Origin: Paramagnetospirillum magneticum AMB-1
GTDB taxonomy: Bacteria; Pseudomonadota; Alphaproteobacteria; Rhodospirillales; Magnetospirillaceae
Assembly: GCF_000009985.1 (NCBI RefSeq)
Contig: NC_007626.1
Location: 3,589,943 to 3,653,942 of the forward strand
DNA length: 64,000 nucleotides
Direction: 5' to 3'
The position numbers were made by a program, and so were the translations under genes. The notes under the pieces were generated by a model, which was not told where the DNA came from, did not search any database, and worked only from the letters and a program-made list of their open reading frames with translations. Of the stretch, positions 35,565 through 43,470 are shown piece after piece. How positions within the stretch are numbered: position 1 is the first letter of the stretch; each line of letters begins with the position of its first letter.

Positions 35565-36041
35565 TTAATGCCCCATGCCCGCGTGATGGCTCATCATCAG
35601 AGCGTCGGCGGTCTTTTTTTGCTCTGGGGTCAGGGTGTCGTAAAAGCCGGTCATGGCGGGGATCACCTTACCCATGACGCTGACACGCGCCTCCATCATC
35701 TTGCGCATACGCTCCATGTGGGTCGGGAGTGTGGTCGCGGGGGGCTGGGCAACGATCTCGGCGCAAACCTTTTTCATGGGTTCATGAGCGGCCTTCATGG
35801 TTTCTTTCAGCTTGGCGAAAGCCGCCTTCTGAGACTCACCCAGTGCCAGCTTCACTTCAGCAAAGGCAAGATGCCCCGCCATCTTGGCGTCCATGTCGCC
35901 GCACATGACCTGCATATGGTCCGGCGTGGAGGGGCTGGCCGCCATGTGAGCCATGTGATCCATATGATCGGCGGCACGAGCGGCCCCCGTCGCAGCGACC
36001 ACAACAACGATGGCAACGGCGCAGCGGGAAAGAAACTTCAT
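35565..36041 (-). CDS. Periplasmic LTXXQ (Spy/CpxP-like) protein, Met/His-rich
   Basis: 158 residues from MKFLSRCAVAIVVVVAATGAARA, a clear Sec signal peptide with cleavage likely after ARA. The start at 36041 is fixed by AGGAGG seven bases upstream. The mature N-terminus is Met/His-rich (DHMDHMAHM, and HHAGMGH at the end), which suggests metal binding. The helical body carries LTPEQKKTAD, the LTXXQ motif of the Spy/CpxP family of periplasmic stress chaperones. It is monocistronic in appearance. Confidence 0.8.
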   Translation of the reverse strand: MKFLSRCAVAIVVVVAATGAARAADHMDHMAHMAASPSTPDHMQVMCGDMDAKMAGHLAFAEVKLALGESQKAAFAKLKETMKAAHEPMKKVCAEIVAQPPATTLPTHMERMRKMMEARVSVMGKVIPAMTGFYDTLTPEQKKTADALMMSHHAGMGH

Positions 36042-36132
36042 AGTGTTACCTCCTGGTGGGAATCCATGCGGAGATTTATAGAACCCTAATGTATTGGGCG
36101 AAAGCACCATTTACGTCCAAGATGGAATGGTC

Positions 36133-36420
36133 TTACGCCTTCACCACCGGCAGTTCTTCCCAACTGGTCGTGTAACTCGGCGTTCGATTGTCGCAGCGCA
36201 TCTGCCAGGGTGCGCCCTTCGGGGCCAAGCCGTAGCCGACCGCTCCTTTGCCCAGCTTGCTATTGAGACCGTCCACGGCAGCCATGAGCGCCTTGGGTTT
36301 CTCGCCAGTTTCTGGCGTTGGAGAAAACAGGTCGCGGGGAATGTCTTCGGGCCGCACAAGATCGAGCATGATCACCCCGGCCTTCTTATAGCCGTGACCT
36401 CGGGTCGCCCCGCCAGTTTC
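36133..36420 (-). pseudogene. UmuC C-terminal relic (error-prone polymerase subunit)
   Basis: The minus-strand frame reads GHGYKKAGVIMLDLVRPEDI, then RDLFSPTPETGEKPKALMAAVDGLNSKLGKGAV, and ends with the UmuC tail (MRCDNRTPSYTTSWEELPVVKA). The catalytic palm and finger domains are absent upstream, where the frame is broken. This is the 3' end of a degraded umuC, a common cargo of plasmids and islands. No umuD is seen. Confidence 0.7.
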
Positions 36421-36599
36421 ACCGGCAGACTGTCGGCCATATGGATCAGCAGCACATAGGCTACTACTTCTTTCGGAACCCTAGTCGCGTCAGCATAAAA
36501 GTCTGCCGCTATGCAATTACGATTCCGCATCATGGTGATCTTTCGGTCAAACGCTCCCGAAGCTTTGAACAGCCGATCTTTCATCCCCCGCACATCCCT

Positions 36600-36658
36600 A
36601 TTTCTTTTGGCCGAGTCAATAGATCAATACGGACGAACAACCGGTCGATGAGAGGGGC
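36600..36658. repeat. 59-bp diverged direct repeat, copy 2
   Basis: Partner of 35312-35370, without gaps. The minus-strand reading is APLIDRLFVRIDLLTRPKEI, ending at a stop shortly after. It lies between the UmuC relic and the orphan gene at 36684. Confidence 0.55.
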
Positions 36659-36683
36659 GGCCCCGCCAAATGGCCGAGTTCGG

Positions 36684-37208
36684 TTAGTTGGAGCCGATTG
36701 GCCCATCGCCGCGTCTGACAGCTCCCTTTACGCTCCAATGAAGGCCGAGCGTGGTCCAACGATGATCTCCTGCAAAGAGCGACCACACTCCGAGATTCTC
36801 ATAGCTTTCATCGGGTGATTGCCCATCAATCTCCAGGCGGCAGGCAAGATCTTGGAAATCCACCCCTGTGGTTTCCCGGCCAGGGGCATGACAGCACGAA
36901 CACCATCCTATCGGGAGATGGGGTGTGGCGGCCTCGAGCAGATAGAGCAGTTCGTGGACGTCGCAACCCGGCCGAACTCTTGCTGTCAGGGATGCTGGGA
37001 TGAGGTGGTAGCCGACGTAAACCGCGTCATGCAGGCACGGTTCCTGGCAAGGGGTTCTGATGATCGAGGCCACCACTCCGGAAAACCCAGAGGGTATGGA
37101 GGGCATCTGGGACGGTGACAGCAGCGTGATCCGACCAAGGATGTCTTCGATGGTTACATCGGCTGGAAGCCGTCCGGTAAGCGGCATAATTGGTTGATTG
37201 GAATCCAT
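36684..37208 (-). CDS. Hypothetical protein, Cys-rich middle
   Basis: 174 residues, not recognised. It starts MDSNQPIMPLTGRLPADV with GGAGG upstream. The middle part has several cysteines (RTPCQEPCLHDAVYVGYH; IGWCSCCHAPGRE) that could bind a metal. The first 17 codons and about 80 bp upstream are duplicated at 38737-38870, before the ferric-reductase-like gene. There is no membrane segment. It is probably real, as the ribosome site and codon use are good. Confidence 0.5.
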   Translation of the reverse strand: MDSNQPIMPLTGRLPADVTIEDILGRITLLSPSQMPSIPSGFSGVVASIIRTPCQEPCLHDAVYVGYHLIPASLTARVRPGCDVHELLYLLEAATPHLPIGWCSCCHAPGRETTGVDFQDLACRLEIDGQSPDESYENLGVWSLFAGDHRWTTLGLHWSVKGAVRRGDGPIGSN

Positions 37209-37292
37209 GGGGCCTCCTCAAGGAGGTATTTATCCAGCAATCGGCATCCAGAACGATCCATTCCCACGGCCTCGAAGTGCCTGAACAAGCGG
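37159..37292. repeat. 134-bp direct repeat, copy A
   Basis: Matches 38737-38870 over 134 bases with about six substitutions and no gaps. On the minus strand the unit contains a leader with the hairpin CCTCC-TTGA-GGAGG and then ATG GAT TCC AAT CAA, i.e. the ribosome site and first 17 codons of the orphan gene ending at 36684. The pair brackets the ferric-reductase-like gene. Confidence 0.85.
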
Positions 37293-37299
37293 CTTGTCA

Positions 37300-38634
37300 T
37301 CAACGCATCTGAAACAGTTCCTGATGGAAACGTTCCGGCGGCAAGCCGTTGGCAACGAAATTCTCTCGCAGTGCCTGACCAAAGCCGGGCGGGCCGCAGA
37401 ACCAAAAACTGGCCGACTGCCATTCCGGCACCACAGCCCGGATGCGTTCGCCGTTCAGTCGTCCACCCTTGCCATCGACCAGGAGGTGCAAGCGTACACC
37501 GGCAGCAGTGGCATCGGCTGTTAGACGGTCAATGGCAGTTTGATCGAACTCGGTTGTCGGGTGAAACAAATCGATGGTCTTGCTATCCGAATTGGCCGCA
37601 CAATGCTTGAGACGGGCGACAAAGGGCGTGATGCCGATGCCTGCGCCGATCCAGATCTGGTGTGACTGCGTATCCTCAAAGTCGAAGCAACCGTAAGGGC
37701 CTTCCACCGTCACCGGCATGCCAATCTTCAAGCGTTCCCGCAAACGGCTGGTGTGATCGCCGAGCGCCTTGGTGATGAAGGTAAGGCGATGATCAGCCGG
37801 ATTCCAGGCGGAAGCGATGGTATAGGGGTGGGCTCCCTCTTTCTTGTCGGAGGTGACGAAGGCGAATTGCCCGGCGGCATGGCCACACCAGCCGTCATCC
37901 AGCACGACTGTGGTTTCGAGAACGCGCAGGGCCGGGTAGTTGATCAGGGACTCGATGGTGCCCTGCACTTTACGTCCGGCACCGATGCGGCCTGTCAGGG
38001 TCAGCACGGCGGCAACGCTGCCGCCCAGCAGCAAAGTTGCCAGCACCCAGCCGACCGGCTGTGTCCAGTAGACGAATTTAGTGAGCACAGCAGAGTGATA
38101 GGCCAGGGCCAGGTAGGCTGCTGCTAGCCATTTGTGGGTCTTGACGAACAGGTGATAGGGAAAGCGCTTGACCAGGGCCAGAACGATCAAAGTCACGGCG
38201 GCGTAGAACACCCATTCGCCTATGGATTCAGCCAGCCCCCGCTGGCTGCGCAGCCAGCCTTCAATGGCACCGAGCGTCTGGTCAACATTTGGTTTGCGGG
38301 CGGGTTTTTCCAGCCACCCCCAGCCGACCATCCACTTGGTGCCTTTTGCCCACCACCAGTGCAGGATGGAAACCGCCAAAGCGCTGATACCCAGCCACTT
38401 GTGCAGGCGGTAAATCTTGTCCAGCCCGTCCAGATGCGGCTCCAGCCATTTCGGTCGCAGCGCCAGCAGCATTGCGATACTCATCAGGCCGATGCCGAGC
38501 ACCCCGCTGTATTGTACAAATACGCCACGGAACGAGAAATAGGTGAATGGCTCCGGGGACAGGGTATCGGCAGCCAACCATAGTGCAGTCAGCAGGAGTA
38601 CTATGGCGACGAGTGAAATTTTGATGCGCTTCAA
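37300..38634 (-). CDS. Ferric reductase-like membrane flavocytochrome
   Basis: 444 residues from a TTG preceded by CGGAG; longer in-frame starts would run into the 134-bp repeat. Six membrane segments (KISLVAIVLLLTALWLA to VLATLLLGGSVAAVLTL) with paired histidines (RLHKWLGI, ILHWWW, THKWLAA, YHSAVL) for heme. An FAD-binding domain follows (HPYTIASAWNP), then an NAD-binding domain (IGAGIGITPF, FWFCGPPGFG). It would move electrons from NAD(P)H across the membrane, for example to ferric iron. It is alone, with the 134-bp repeat on both sides. Confidence 0.85.
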   Translation of the reverse strand: MKRIKISLVAIVLLLTALWLAADTLSPEPFTYFSFRGVFVQYSGVLGIGLMSIAMLLALRPKWLEPHLDGLDKIYRLHKWLGISALAVSILHWWWAKGTKWMVGWGWLEKPARKPNVDQTLGAIEGWLRSQRGLAESIGEWVFYAAVTLIVLALVKRFPYHLFVKTHKWLAAAYLALAYHSAVLTKFVYWTQPVGWVLATLLLGGSVAAVLTLTGRIGAGRKVQGTIESLINYPALRVLETTVVLDDGWCGHAAGQFAFVTSDKKEGAHPYTIASAWNPADHRLTFITKALGDHTSRLRERLKIGMPVTVEGPYGCFDFEDTQSHQIWIGAGIGITPFVARLKHCAANSDSKTIDLFHPTTEFDQTAIDRLTADATAAGVRLHLLVDGKGGRLNGERIRAVVPEWQSASFWFCGPPGFGQALRENFVANGLPPERFHQELFQMR

Positions 38635-38736
38635 GAATGAACTCCGACGAAATGCCCCATGACCTTCCCCAACGTGGTCAACGATATACCAATACGGAAA
38701 TCGTCGAAGGGCGTGTAGGAGTTTTTGTGTAAACGG

Positions 38737-38870
38737 TCGGCTGGAAGCCGCCCGGTAAGCGGCATAATTGGTTGATTGGAATCCATGGGGCCTCCTCATG
38801 GAGGTGTTTATCCAGCAATCGGTATCCAGAACGATCCATTCCCACGGCCTCGCACTGCCTGAACAAGCGG
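38737..38870. repeat. 134-bp direct repeat, copy B
   Basis: Partner of 37159-37292. Here the minus-strand ATG (MDSNQPIMPLTGRLPAD) leads into an unrelated sequence that runs toward the reductase gene in another frame. The copy could therefore act as a promoter and leader for the reductase. Confidence 0.85.
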
Positions 38871-38952
38871 ATAAGCGAGCTTCCTTCGAAGGAAGGCAAG
38901 GATCTCAGCCTCGACCTCGATTTGGGGCAACTGTGGGGCAAGGCCCCAAAAA

Positions 38953-38984
38953 GGTTTAGGCCCCAGCTTCTGACTGGGGCCTAA
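38953..38984 (-). terminator. Rho-independent terminator of tRNA-Phe
   Basis: Perfect 11-bp stem TTAGGCCCCAG / CTGGGGCCTAA (38956-38966 and 38974-38984) with a 7-base loop. On the minus strand it is followed by ACCTTTTT. It lies 24 bp after the tRNA 3' end. Confidence 0.8.
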
Positions 38985-39007
38985 CTCCTTGATAACAAGG
39001 CAATAAA

Positions 39008-39083
39008 TGGTGCCCAGGGGCGGAATCGAACCACCGACACTGCGATTTTCAGTCGCATGCTCTACCAACTGAGCTACCTGGGC
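39008..39083 (-). tRNA. tRNA-Phe (GAA)
   Basis: 76 nucleotides on the minus strand including an encoded CCA. Acceptor stem GCCCAGG pairs with CCTGGGC, D-arm GCTCAGTTGGTAGAGC, anticodon loop CTGAAAA with GAA, T-arm GGTGG-TTCGATT-CC. Cloverleaf complete. It sits at the border between the accessory half and the GC-rich core half. Confidence 0.97.
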
Positions 39084-39162
39084 CTCGTGCGCCTCGCGGC
39101 GAAGAGGAGGCGCTTATAGGCGACTTTCGCCGCCTTGGTCAAGCCCCCCTGAGGCAAAAAAT

Positions 39163-39333
39163 TCAATCTTCCTCGGGGAGGCCCTCGGGGTCCTCCACGG
39201 CGGGCGCCCGATAGGATTCGTTCAGCCAGCGGTGCAGGTCCACATCGGCGCAGCGAGCCGAGCAGAAAGGCTTGTATTTGGGCTGGGCGGGCTTGCCGCA
39301 GATGGCGCAGGCGGGCGCCGTTTCATCGGTCAT
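39163..39333 (-). CDS. yacG: DNA gyrase inhibitor YacG (zinc-binding)
   Basis: 56 residues, MTDETAPACAICGKPAQPKY. The zinc site is CAICG with FCSARC, then DVDLHRWLNESYR, the YacG signature. The family binds GyrB and zinc. The ATG at 39333 overlaps the stop of the RNase E/G gene as ATGA, so it is translationally coupled and the last gene of the infA-maf-RNase-yacG unit. The acidic tail (EDPEGLPEED) is usual for alphaproteobacteria. Confidence 0.9.
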   Translation of the reverse strand: MTDETAPACAICGKPAQPKYKPFCSARCADVDLHRWLNESYRAPAVEDPEGLPEED

Positions 39334-40364
39334 CGGATCACGTCCTCGATCAGCACGTCCTCGGAGGCGCGGGAGGCGTCTTCGCGGATGGTCAGGGGGT
39401 GGCCCAGGCGGCGCTCGGCTTCCGCACGCTCGGCGGCCAGGGCGGCTAGGGCGGCGGCCACCGGGGGGGCGGCACGCAGGGCCAGAATCTTGCCCGGCCG
39501 GGTGAGGCTCTCGGCCAGCAGGGCGCGCAAGGCCGCCAGGGCCAGGGTCTCGGGCGTGGCGGCCTGGGTGCGGCGGCACAGCAGCTCGGCCAGGGCGGGT
39601 CCACGACGCTCGCGGGTCAGTTCCACCAGCCCCAGGGGCGACACCCCGAATACATGGGTGGGCGTCGAGTCGGCCGCCACCGCCTGCTTCAGCGCCTCGG
39701 CCAGCCGGAACAACGGCTTGCGGTCGCGGCCCGAGACGAAATCCACCACCACCTGTCCGCCGATGCCCCTGAGGCGAAGCTGGCGGGCGATTTCCGTCAC
39801 CGCCGCCCCATTGGCCTCGGCCGGGCGGGCGCCGGCCGAATCCACGTCGATGGCGGTCAGGGCGGCGGCCGGCTCGATGACCAGGCGCCCGCCGCCTTTC
39901 AGCGGCACCACGGGGTCGAGAACCGCCTGCAGCACCTCGTCCACCTCGTGGTGGGCATCAGTGACGATTTCGGCCTCGGAAAAGGCGGCGCGCAGACGGT
40001 CCAGCGGGTCGGGACGGCGCAATAGGGCCGGAGCCTCGCCCGTTGCCGGGAAATCCCCGGCGGGGGTCAGCAGCGGCCCCTTGCCGCCCCGGCCTTCGGC
40101 CCGCACCCTCGCCACCACGGCCGAACCCTCGGACAGGCCCAGCGCCCTGGCCCCGGGCAGGAAGCCGGGGCGCGGCCCCGTCCCCAGATCCACGAAGGCG
40201 GCGTCCAGCCCCTTGTCCAGGGCGGTGACCCGGCCACGGAACACGCTGTCGAGCAGGAGGGAGGGACGGTCGATAACCAGCTCCAGCGGCTGGCCGTCGG
40301 CCAGCACCAGATAACGGGCCTCGCCCGGGCCGGCGGAGATGAGGATCTCGACTCGCCCGCTCAC
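39330..40364 (-). CDS. Ribonuclease E/G family protein, short form
   Basis: 344 residues from GTG at 40364, where the start overlaps the maf stop (GTGA). S1-like N-terminus (LDSVFRGRVTALDKGLDAAFVDLG), then the catalytic core with the metal aspartates in TAIDVDSAG and QVVVDFVSGRDRKPL, and GVSPLGLVELTRERRG. RNase G is about 490 residues; this shorter form lacks the RNase-G tail and is the type found in alphaproteobacterial infA-maf operons. It probably processes RNA. Confidence 0.88.
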   Translation of the reverse strand: MSGRVEILISAGPGEARYLVLADGQPLELVIDRPSLLLDSVFRGRVTALDKGLDAAFVDLGTGPRPGFLPGARALGLSEGSAVVARVRAEGRGGKGPLLTPAGDFPATGEAPALLRRPDPLDRLRAAFSEAEIVTDAHHEVDEVLQAVLDPVVPLKGGGRLVIEPAAALTAIDVDSAGARPAEANGAAVTEIARQLRLRGIGGQVVVDFVSGRDRKPLFRLAEALKQAVAADSTPTHVFGVSPLGLVELTRERRGPALAELLCRRTQAATPETLALAALRALLAESLTRPGKILALRAAPPVAAALAALAAERAEAERRLGHPLTIREDASRASEDVLIEDVIR

Positions 40365-40933
40365 GGGGCGAAGCCGAACCCGTCCAGCAACTGCGCCGTC
40401 TCGAACAGCGACAGGCCGACGATATTGGAATAGGAGCCCTGGATATCGCGCACGTAGCGCGCCGCCAGCCCCTGGATGGCATAGCCGCCCGCCTTGCCGT
40501 CCCATTCCCCCGAGGCGGCATAGGCGGCCATCTCGGCATGGGACAGGCGCTTGAAGGTCACGGAGGTGGTGACGGTACGGCGCCCGATGCGGCCGTCGGG
40601 GGCGATCAGGCAGATGCCGCCCACCACGCGGTGACGGCGTCCCGACAGCAATTCAAGGCATTGGCGCGCCGTGGCCTCGTCCTCGGCCTTGGGCAGGATG
40701 CGCCGTCCGCAGGCCACCACGGTATCGGCGGCCAGCACGAAGGCTCCCGGATGGCGCCCGGCCACGGCCAGAGCCTTGGCCTCGGCCAGACGGCGGGCGT
40801 GGGGAACCGGCAATTCGCCTTTGAGGGGCGTCTCGTCCACATGGGCGGGGTCGACGAGACCGGGCATGATGGCGATCTGGCGAAGCAGGTCGAGGCGCCT
40901 GGGCGAAGCCGACGCCAGCACCAGAACGGCCAT
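40361..40933 (-). CDS. maf: Maf family nucleotide pyrophosphatase
   Basis: 190 residues. MAVLVLASASPRRLDLLRQI is the Maf start with the SxSPRR motif; ADTVVACGRRILPKAED and SGRRHRVVGG follow, then the C-terminal YAIQGLAARYVRDIQGSYSNIVGLSL. Maf proteins hydrolyse non-canonical or excess nucleoside triphosphates and may slow septum formation. It starts 4 bp after infA and overlaps the RNase gene. Confidence 0.93.
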   Translation of the reverse strand: MAVLVLASASPRRLDLLRQIAIMPGLVDPAHVDETPLKGELPVPHARRLAEAKALAVAGRHPGAFVLAADTVVACGRRILPKAEDEATARQCLELLSGRRHRVVGGICLIAPDGRIGRRTVTTSVTFKRLSHAEMAAYAASGEWDGKAGGYAIQGLAARYVRDIQGSYSNIVGLSLFETAQLLDGFGFAP

Positions 40934-40937
40934 GGGA

Positions 40938-41156
40938 TTACTTGTAACGGAAGGTGATGCGGCCCTTGGTCAGGTCATAGGGCGTCATTTCGACGTTCAC
41001 CCGGTCACCGGCCAGCACGCGAATGCGGTTCTTGCGCATCTTGCCGGACGTATGGGCAAGAATCTCATGGTCATTGTCGAGCTTCACCCGGAACATGGCG
41101 TTCGGAAGCAATTCCGTCACCGTCCCAGAAAACTCGATCACATCCTCTTTCGCCAT
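40938..41156 (-). CDS. infA: Translation initiation factor IF-1
   Basis: 72 residues, MAKEDVIEFSGTVTELLPNAMFRV, the full OB-fold IF-1 with GDRVNVEMTPYDLTKGRITFRYK at the end. GGAGG six bases before the ATG fixes the start at 41156. IF-1 binds the 30S A site during initiation. First gene of the unit with maf, RNase E/G and yacG. Confidence 0.97.
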   Translation of the reverse strand: MAKEDVIEFSGTVTELLPNAMFRVKLDNDHEILAHTSGKMRKNRIRVLAGDRVNVEMTPYDLTKGRITFRYK

Positions 41157-41244
41157 TTGGCCTCCGAACTGGGTTTTGCGCGCGCGAAGATAAGTGAGCG
41201 CAGGCAGGGTTTTGGTCAAGCCTTTTCGAGCATGGAAGGGGTTA

Positions 41245-41688
41245 TTATTCCCGCGCCATGCCCGAAGGCGGGAACCGCTTGCGGATGTGGCGTTCCAATT
41301 CATCGCGCACCGCGCGGTAGGCATCGAGGCGAACCTCGCGGCTGCCTTCGATCAGGGTGGGATCGAAGGTGGGCCAGAACTCCACCTCGCAGGCGTTGTG
41401 CCGGGTCAGGTCCACCGCCTTGTGCTGGGCCTCGGGCGACAGCGAGACCACCACGTCGAAGCTGTCGTCCTCCAGTTCCTCGAACAGGCGCGGCTTGTGC
41501 TTGGAGACGTCGATGCCGATCTCGTCCATCACCTGGACCACGAAGGGATCGGGCTCGCCCCGGCGCACGCCGACGGAATAGACATAGACGCGCTTGCCGT
41601 GGATGCGCTTCATGATGCCTTCCGCCATGGGCGACCGCACCGCGTTCATGGTGCAGCAGAACAGTACGGCGGAGGGCAGGTCCCCCAT
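41245..41688 (-). CDS. Low-molecular-weight protein tyrosine phosphatase
   Basis: 147 residues. The P-loop CTMNAVRS (C-x5-R-S) lies in VLFCCTMNAVRSPMAEGI, and the general-acid region is WPTFDPT with the DP motif. The protein could dephosphorylate protein tyrosines; an arsenate reductase activity is less likely without an ars operon. It starts 7 bp after the UPF0262 gene, so it is probably part of the hisG-hisD-UPF0262 unit. Confidence 0.88.
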   Translation of the reverse strand: MGDLPSAVLFCCTMNAVRSPMAEGIMKRIHGKRVYVYSVGVRRGEPDPFVVQVMDEIGIDVSKHKPRLFEELEDDSFDVVVSLSPEAQHKAVDLTRHNACEVEFWPTFDPTLIEGSREVRLDAYRAVRDELERHIRKRFPPSGMARE

Positions 41689-41695
41689 CTCCCCC

Positions 41696-42169
41696 CTACC
41701 CCCTGATATGGAGGACGCAGATCAGGGTGAACAGGCGCCGCGCCGTATCGAAATCCACGTCGATCTTCCCCCCCAGGCGTTCGCGCAGCAATTCCGAGCC
41801 CTCGTTGTGCAGGCCGCGGCGGCCCATGTCGATGGCTTCGATCTGGCTGGGCGTCGACTTCTTGATGGCGGCGAAATAGCTTTCGCAGATCATGAAGTAG
41901 TCTTTGACGATGGATTGGAAGGTCTTCAGCGGCAGCGGCACCTGCACCAGCGGAGTCTCGTCCTCCTTGCGCACGTCGAAGATCAGCCGCGTGTCCTCGA
42001 GCTTGATATAGAGGGCATAGGGGCCGATGAAATCGCCATTGGGGGCGAAGTAATTCTCTTCCAGCAGGTCATAGACGGCGACGGCACGTTCGTGCTCCAC
42101 CTCGGCGGCGCGGCGGACCTGGTACTTCTCCACCAACTCGATCTTGGCCAGCTTCTGGCGATGCGGCAT
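41696..42169 (-). CDS. UPF0262 family protein
   Basis: 157 residues. EHERAVAVYDLLEENYFAP, YALYIKLEDTRLIFDVR and FQSIVKDYFMICESYFAAIK are the family blocks, and the C-terminal ARRLFTLICVLHIRG is typical. The function is unknown; the gene is regularly next to hisD in alphaproteobacteria. Its ATG shares one base with the hisD stop (TGATG). Confidence 0.9.
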   Translation of the reverse strand: MPHRQKLAKIELVEKYQVRRAAEVEHERAVAVYDLLEENYFAPNGDFIGPYALYIKLEDTRLIFDVRKEDETPLVQVPLPLKTFQSIVKDYFMICESYFAAIKKSTPSQIEAIDMGRRGLHNEGSELLRERLGGKIDVDFDTARRLFTLICVLHIRG

Positions 42170-43470
42170 CAGCCGGCCCCCAGGTTGAGCCGTAACGCCA
42201 CCGACAGACCGTGGGCGCCGAGGCCTTCCGCCTCGGCCAGACGCACCGCCGCCGGGCCGATGGCCCGCAGGGAATCCGCGTCGCAGCCCAGCAGGGTGGT
42301 GCGCTTCATAAAGTCCAGCACGCCGAGGCCCGAGGAGAAACGGGCCGAGCGCGCCGTGGGCAGAACATGGTTGGGACCGCCGATATAATCGCCCACCGCT
42401 TCGGGGGTATAGCGCCCCAGGAAGATGGCGCCGGCGTTCCTCACCCGGGCGGCCAGGGCGTCGGGATTCTCCACCGCCAGCTCCAGATGCTCGGGCGCGA
42501 TGCGGTCGATCAGCGGCAGCGAGGCCTCCAGATCGGGCACCACGATGATGGCGCCGTGGCTGTCCCAGCTTTCCCGGGCGATCTTGGCACGCGGCAGGGT
42601 CGCCAGGTGCGACTCCACCGCCGCCGCCACCCTTTGGCCGAACTCGGCGTCATCGGTGATCAGGATGCTTTGCGCGGCGGTATCGTGCTCGGCCTGGCTC
42701 AGCAGGTCGGCGGCGATCCAGGAGGGATCGTTGAAGCGGTCGGCCACCACCAGGATTTCCGACGGCCCGGCGATCATGTCGATGCCCACCGTGCCGAACA
42801 CCCGGCGTTTGGCGGCGGCCACCCAGGCGTTGCCGGGGCCGACGATCTTGTCCACCGGGCGGATGGTCCCGGTGCCATAGGCCAGCGCGCCCACCGCCTG
42901 GGCGCCGCCGACGCGGTAGATCTCGTCCACGCCCGCCACCTTGGCGGCGGCCAGGACCAGCGGGTTGAGCACGCCGCCGGGCGACGGCACCACCATCACC
43001 AGACGCTCGACGCCGGCGGCCTTGGCGGGAATGGCGTTCATCAGCACCGAGGAGGGATAGGCGGCGGTGCCGCCCGGCACATACAGGCCGGCGGCGGAAA
43101 CCGGGCTCCAGCGCAGCCCCAGCCGCACTCCGGCGGCATCGGTGAAGGAATCGTCGACGGGCACCTGGCGGGCGTGGAAGGCGCGGATGCGCTCGGCGGC
43201 CAGTTCCAGGGCACGGATCAGTTCGGGATCGCAGGAGGCATAGGCGGTCTCCACCTCCTGCGCGGTGATGCGCAGGGTGGCAGGCGTCAGCTCCAGCCGG
43301 TCAAAACGGGCGGTGTACTCGATCAGGGCGGCGTCGCCGCGACTGCGCACTTCGGCCAGGATGGCGGCCACCGCCTGATCCACGTCCTCGTCCACCTCGC
43401 GCTTCATGGCCAACAGGGCCAGGAAGGCCGCTTCGAACCCGGAATCGCGGGAGTCGAGACTCTGCACCAT
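42169..43470 (-). CDS. hisD: Histidinol dehydrogenase
   Basis: 433 residues, the usual length. Zinc and substrate residues lie in LLSQAEHDTAAQS (Q and H) and IAPEHLELAVENPD (E and H); VGPGNAWVAAAKRRVFGTVGID is the HisD signature. It converts histidinol to histidine in two NAD-dependent steps. The start at 43470 overlaps the hisG stop (TGATG), so it is translationally coupled. Confidence 0.97.
   Translation of the reverse strand: MVQSLDSRDSGFEAAFLALLAMKREVDEDVDQAVAAILAEVRSRGDAALIEYTARFDRLELTPATLRITAQEVETAYASCDPELIRALELAAERIRAFHARQVPVDDSFTDAAGVRLGLRWSPVSAAGLYVPGGTAAYPSSVLMNAIPAKAAGVERLVMVVPSPGGVLNPLVLAAAKVAGVDEIYRVGGAQAVGALAYGTGTIRPVDKIVGPGNAWVAAAKRRVFGTVGIDMIAGPSEILVVADRFNDPSWIAADLLSQAEHDTAAQSILITDDAEFGQRVAAAVESHLATLPRAKIARESWDSHGAIIVVPDLEASLPLIDRIAPEHLELAVENPDALAARVRNAGAIFLGRYTPEAVGDYIGGPNHVLPTARSARFSSGLGVLDFMKRTTLLGCDADSLRAIGPAAVRLAEAEGLGAHGLSVALRLNLGAG

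Noticed and set aside
39232..40314. 360-residue Ser/Arg-rich open frame antisense to the RNase E/G gene
   Set aside because: Low-complexity shadow of a GC-rich gene; the minus strand has RNase E/G motifs.
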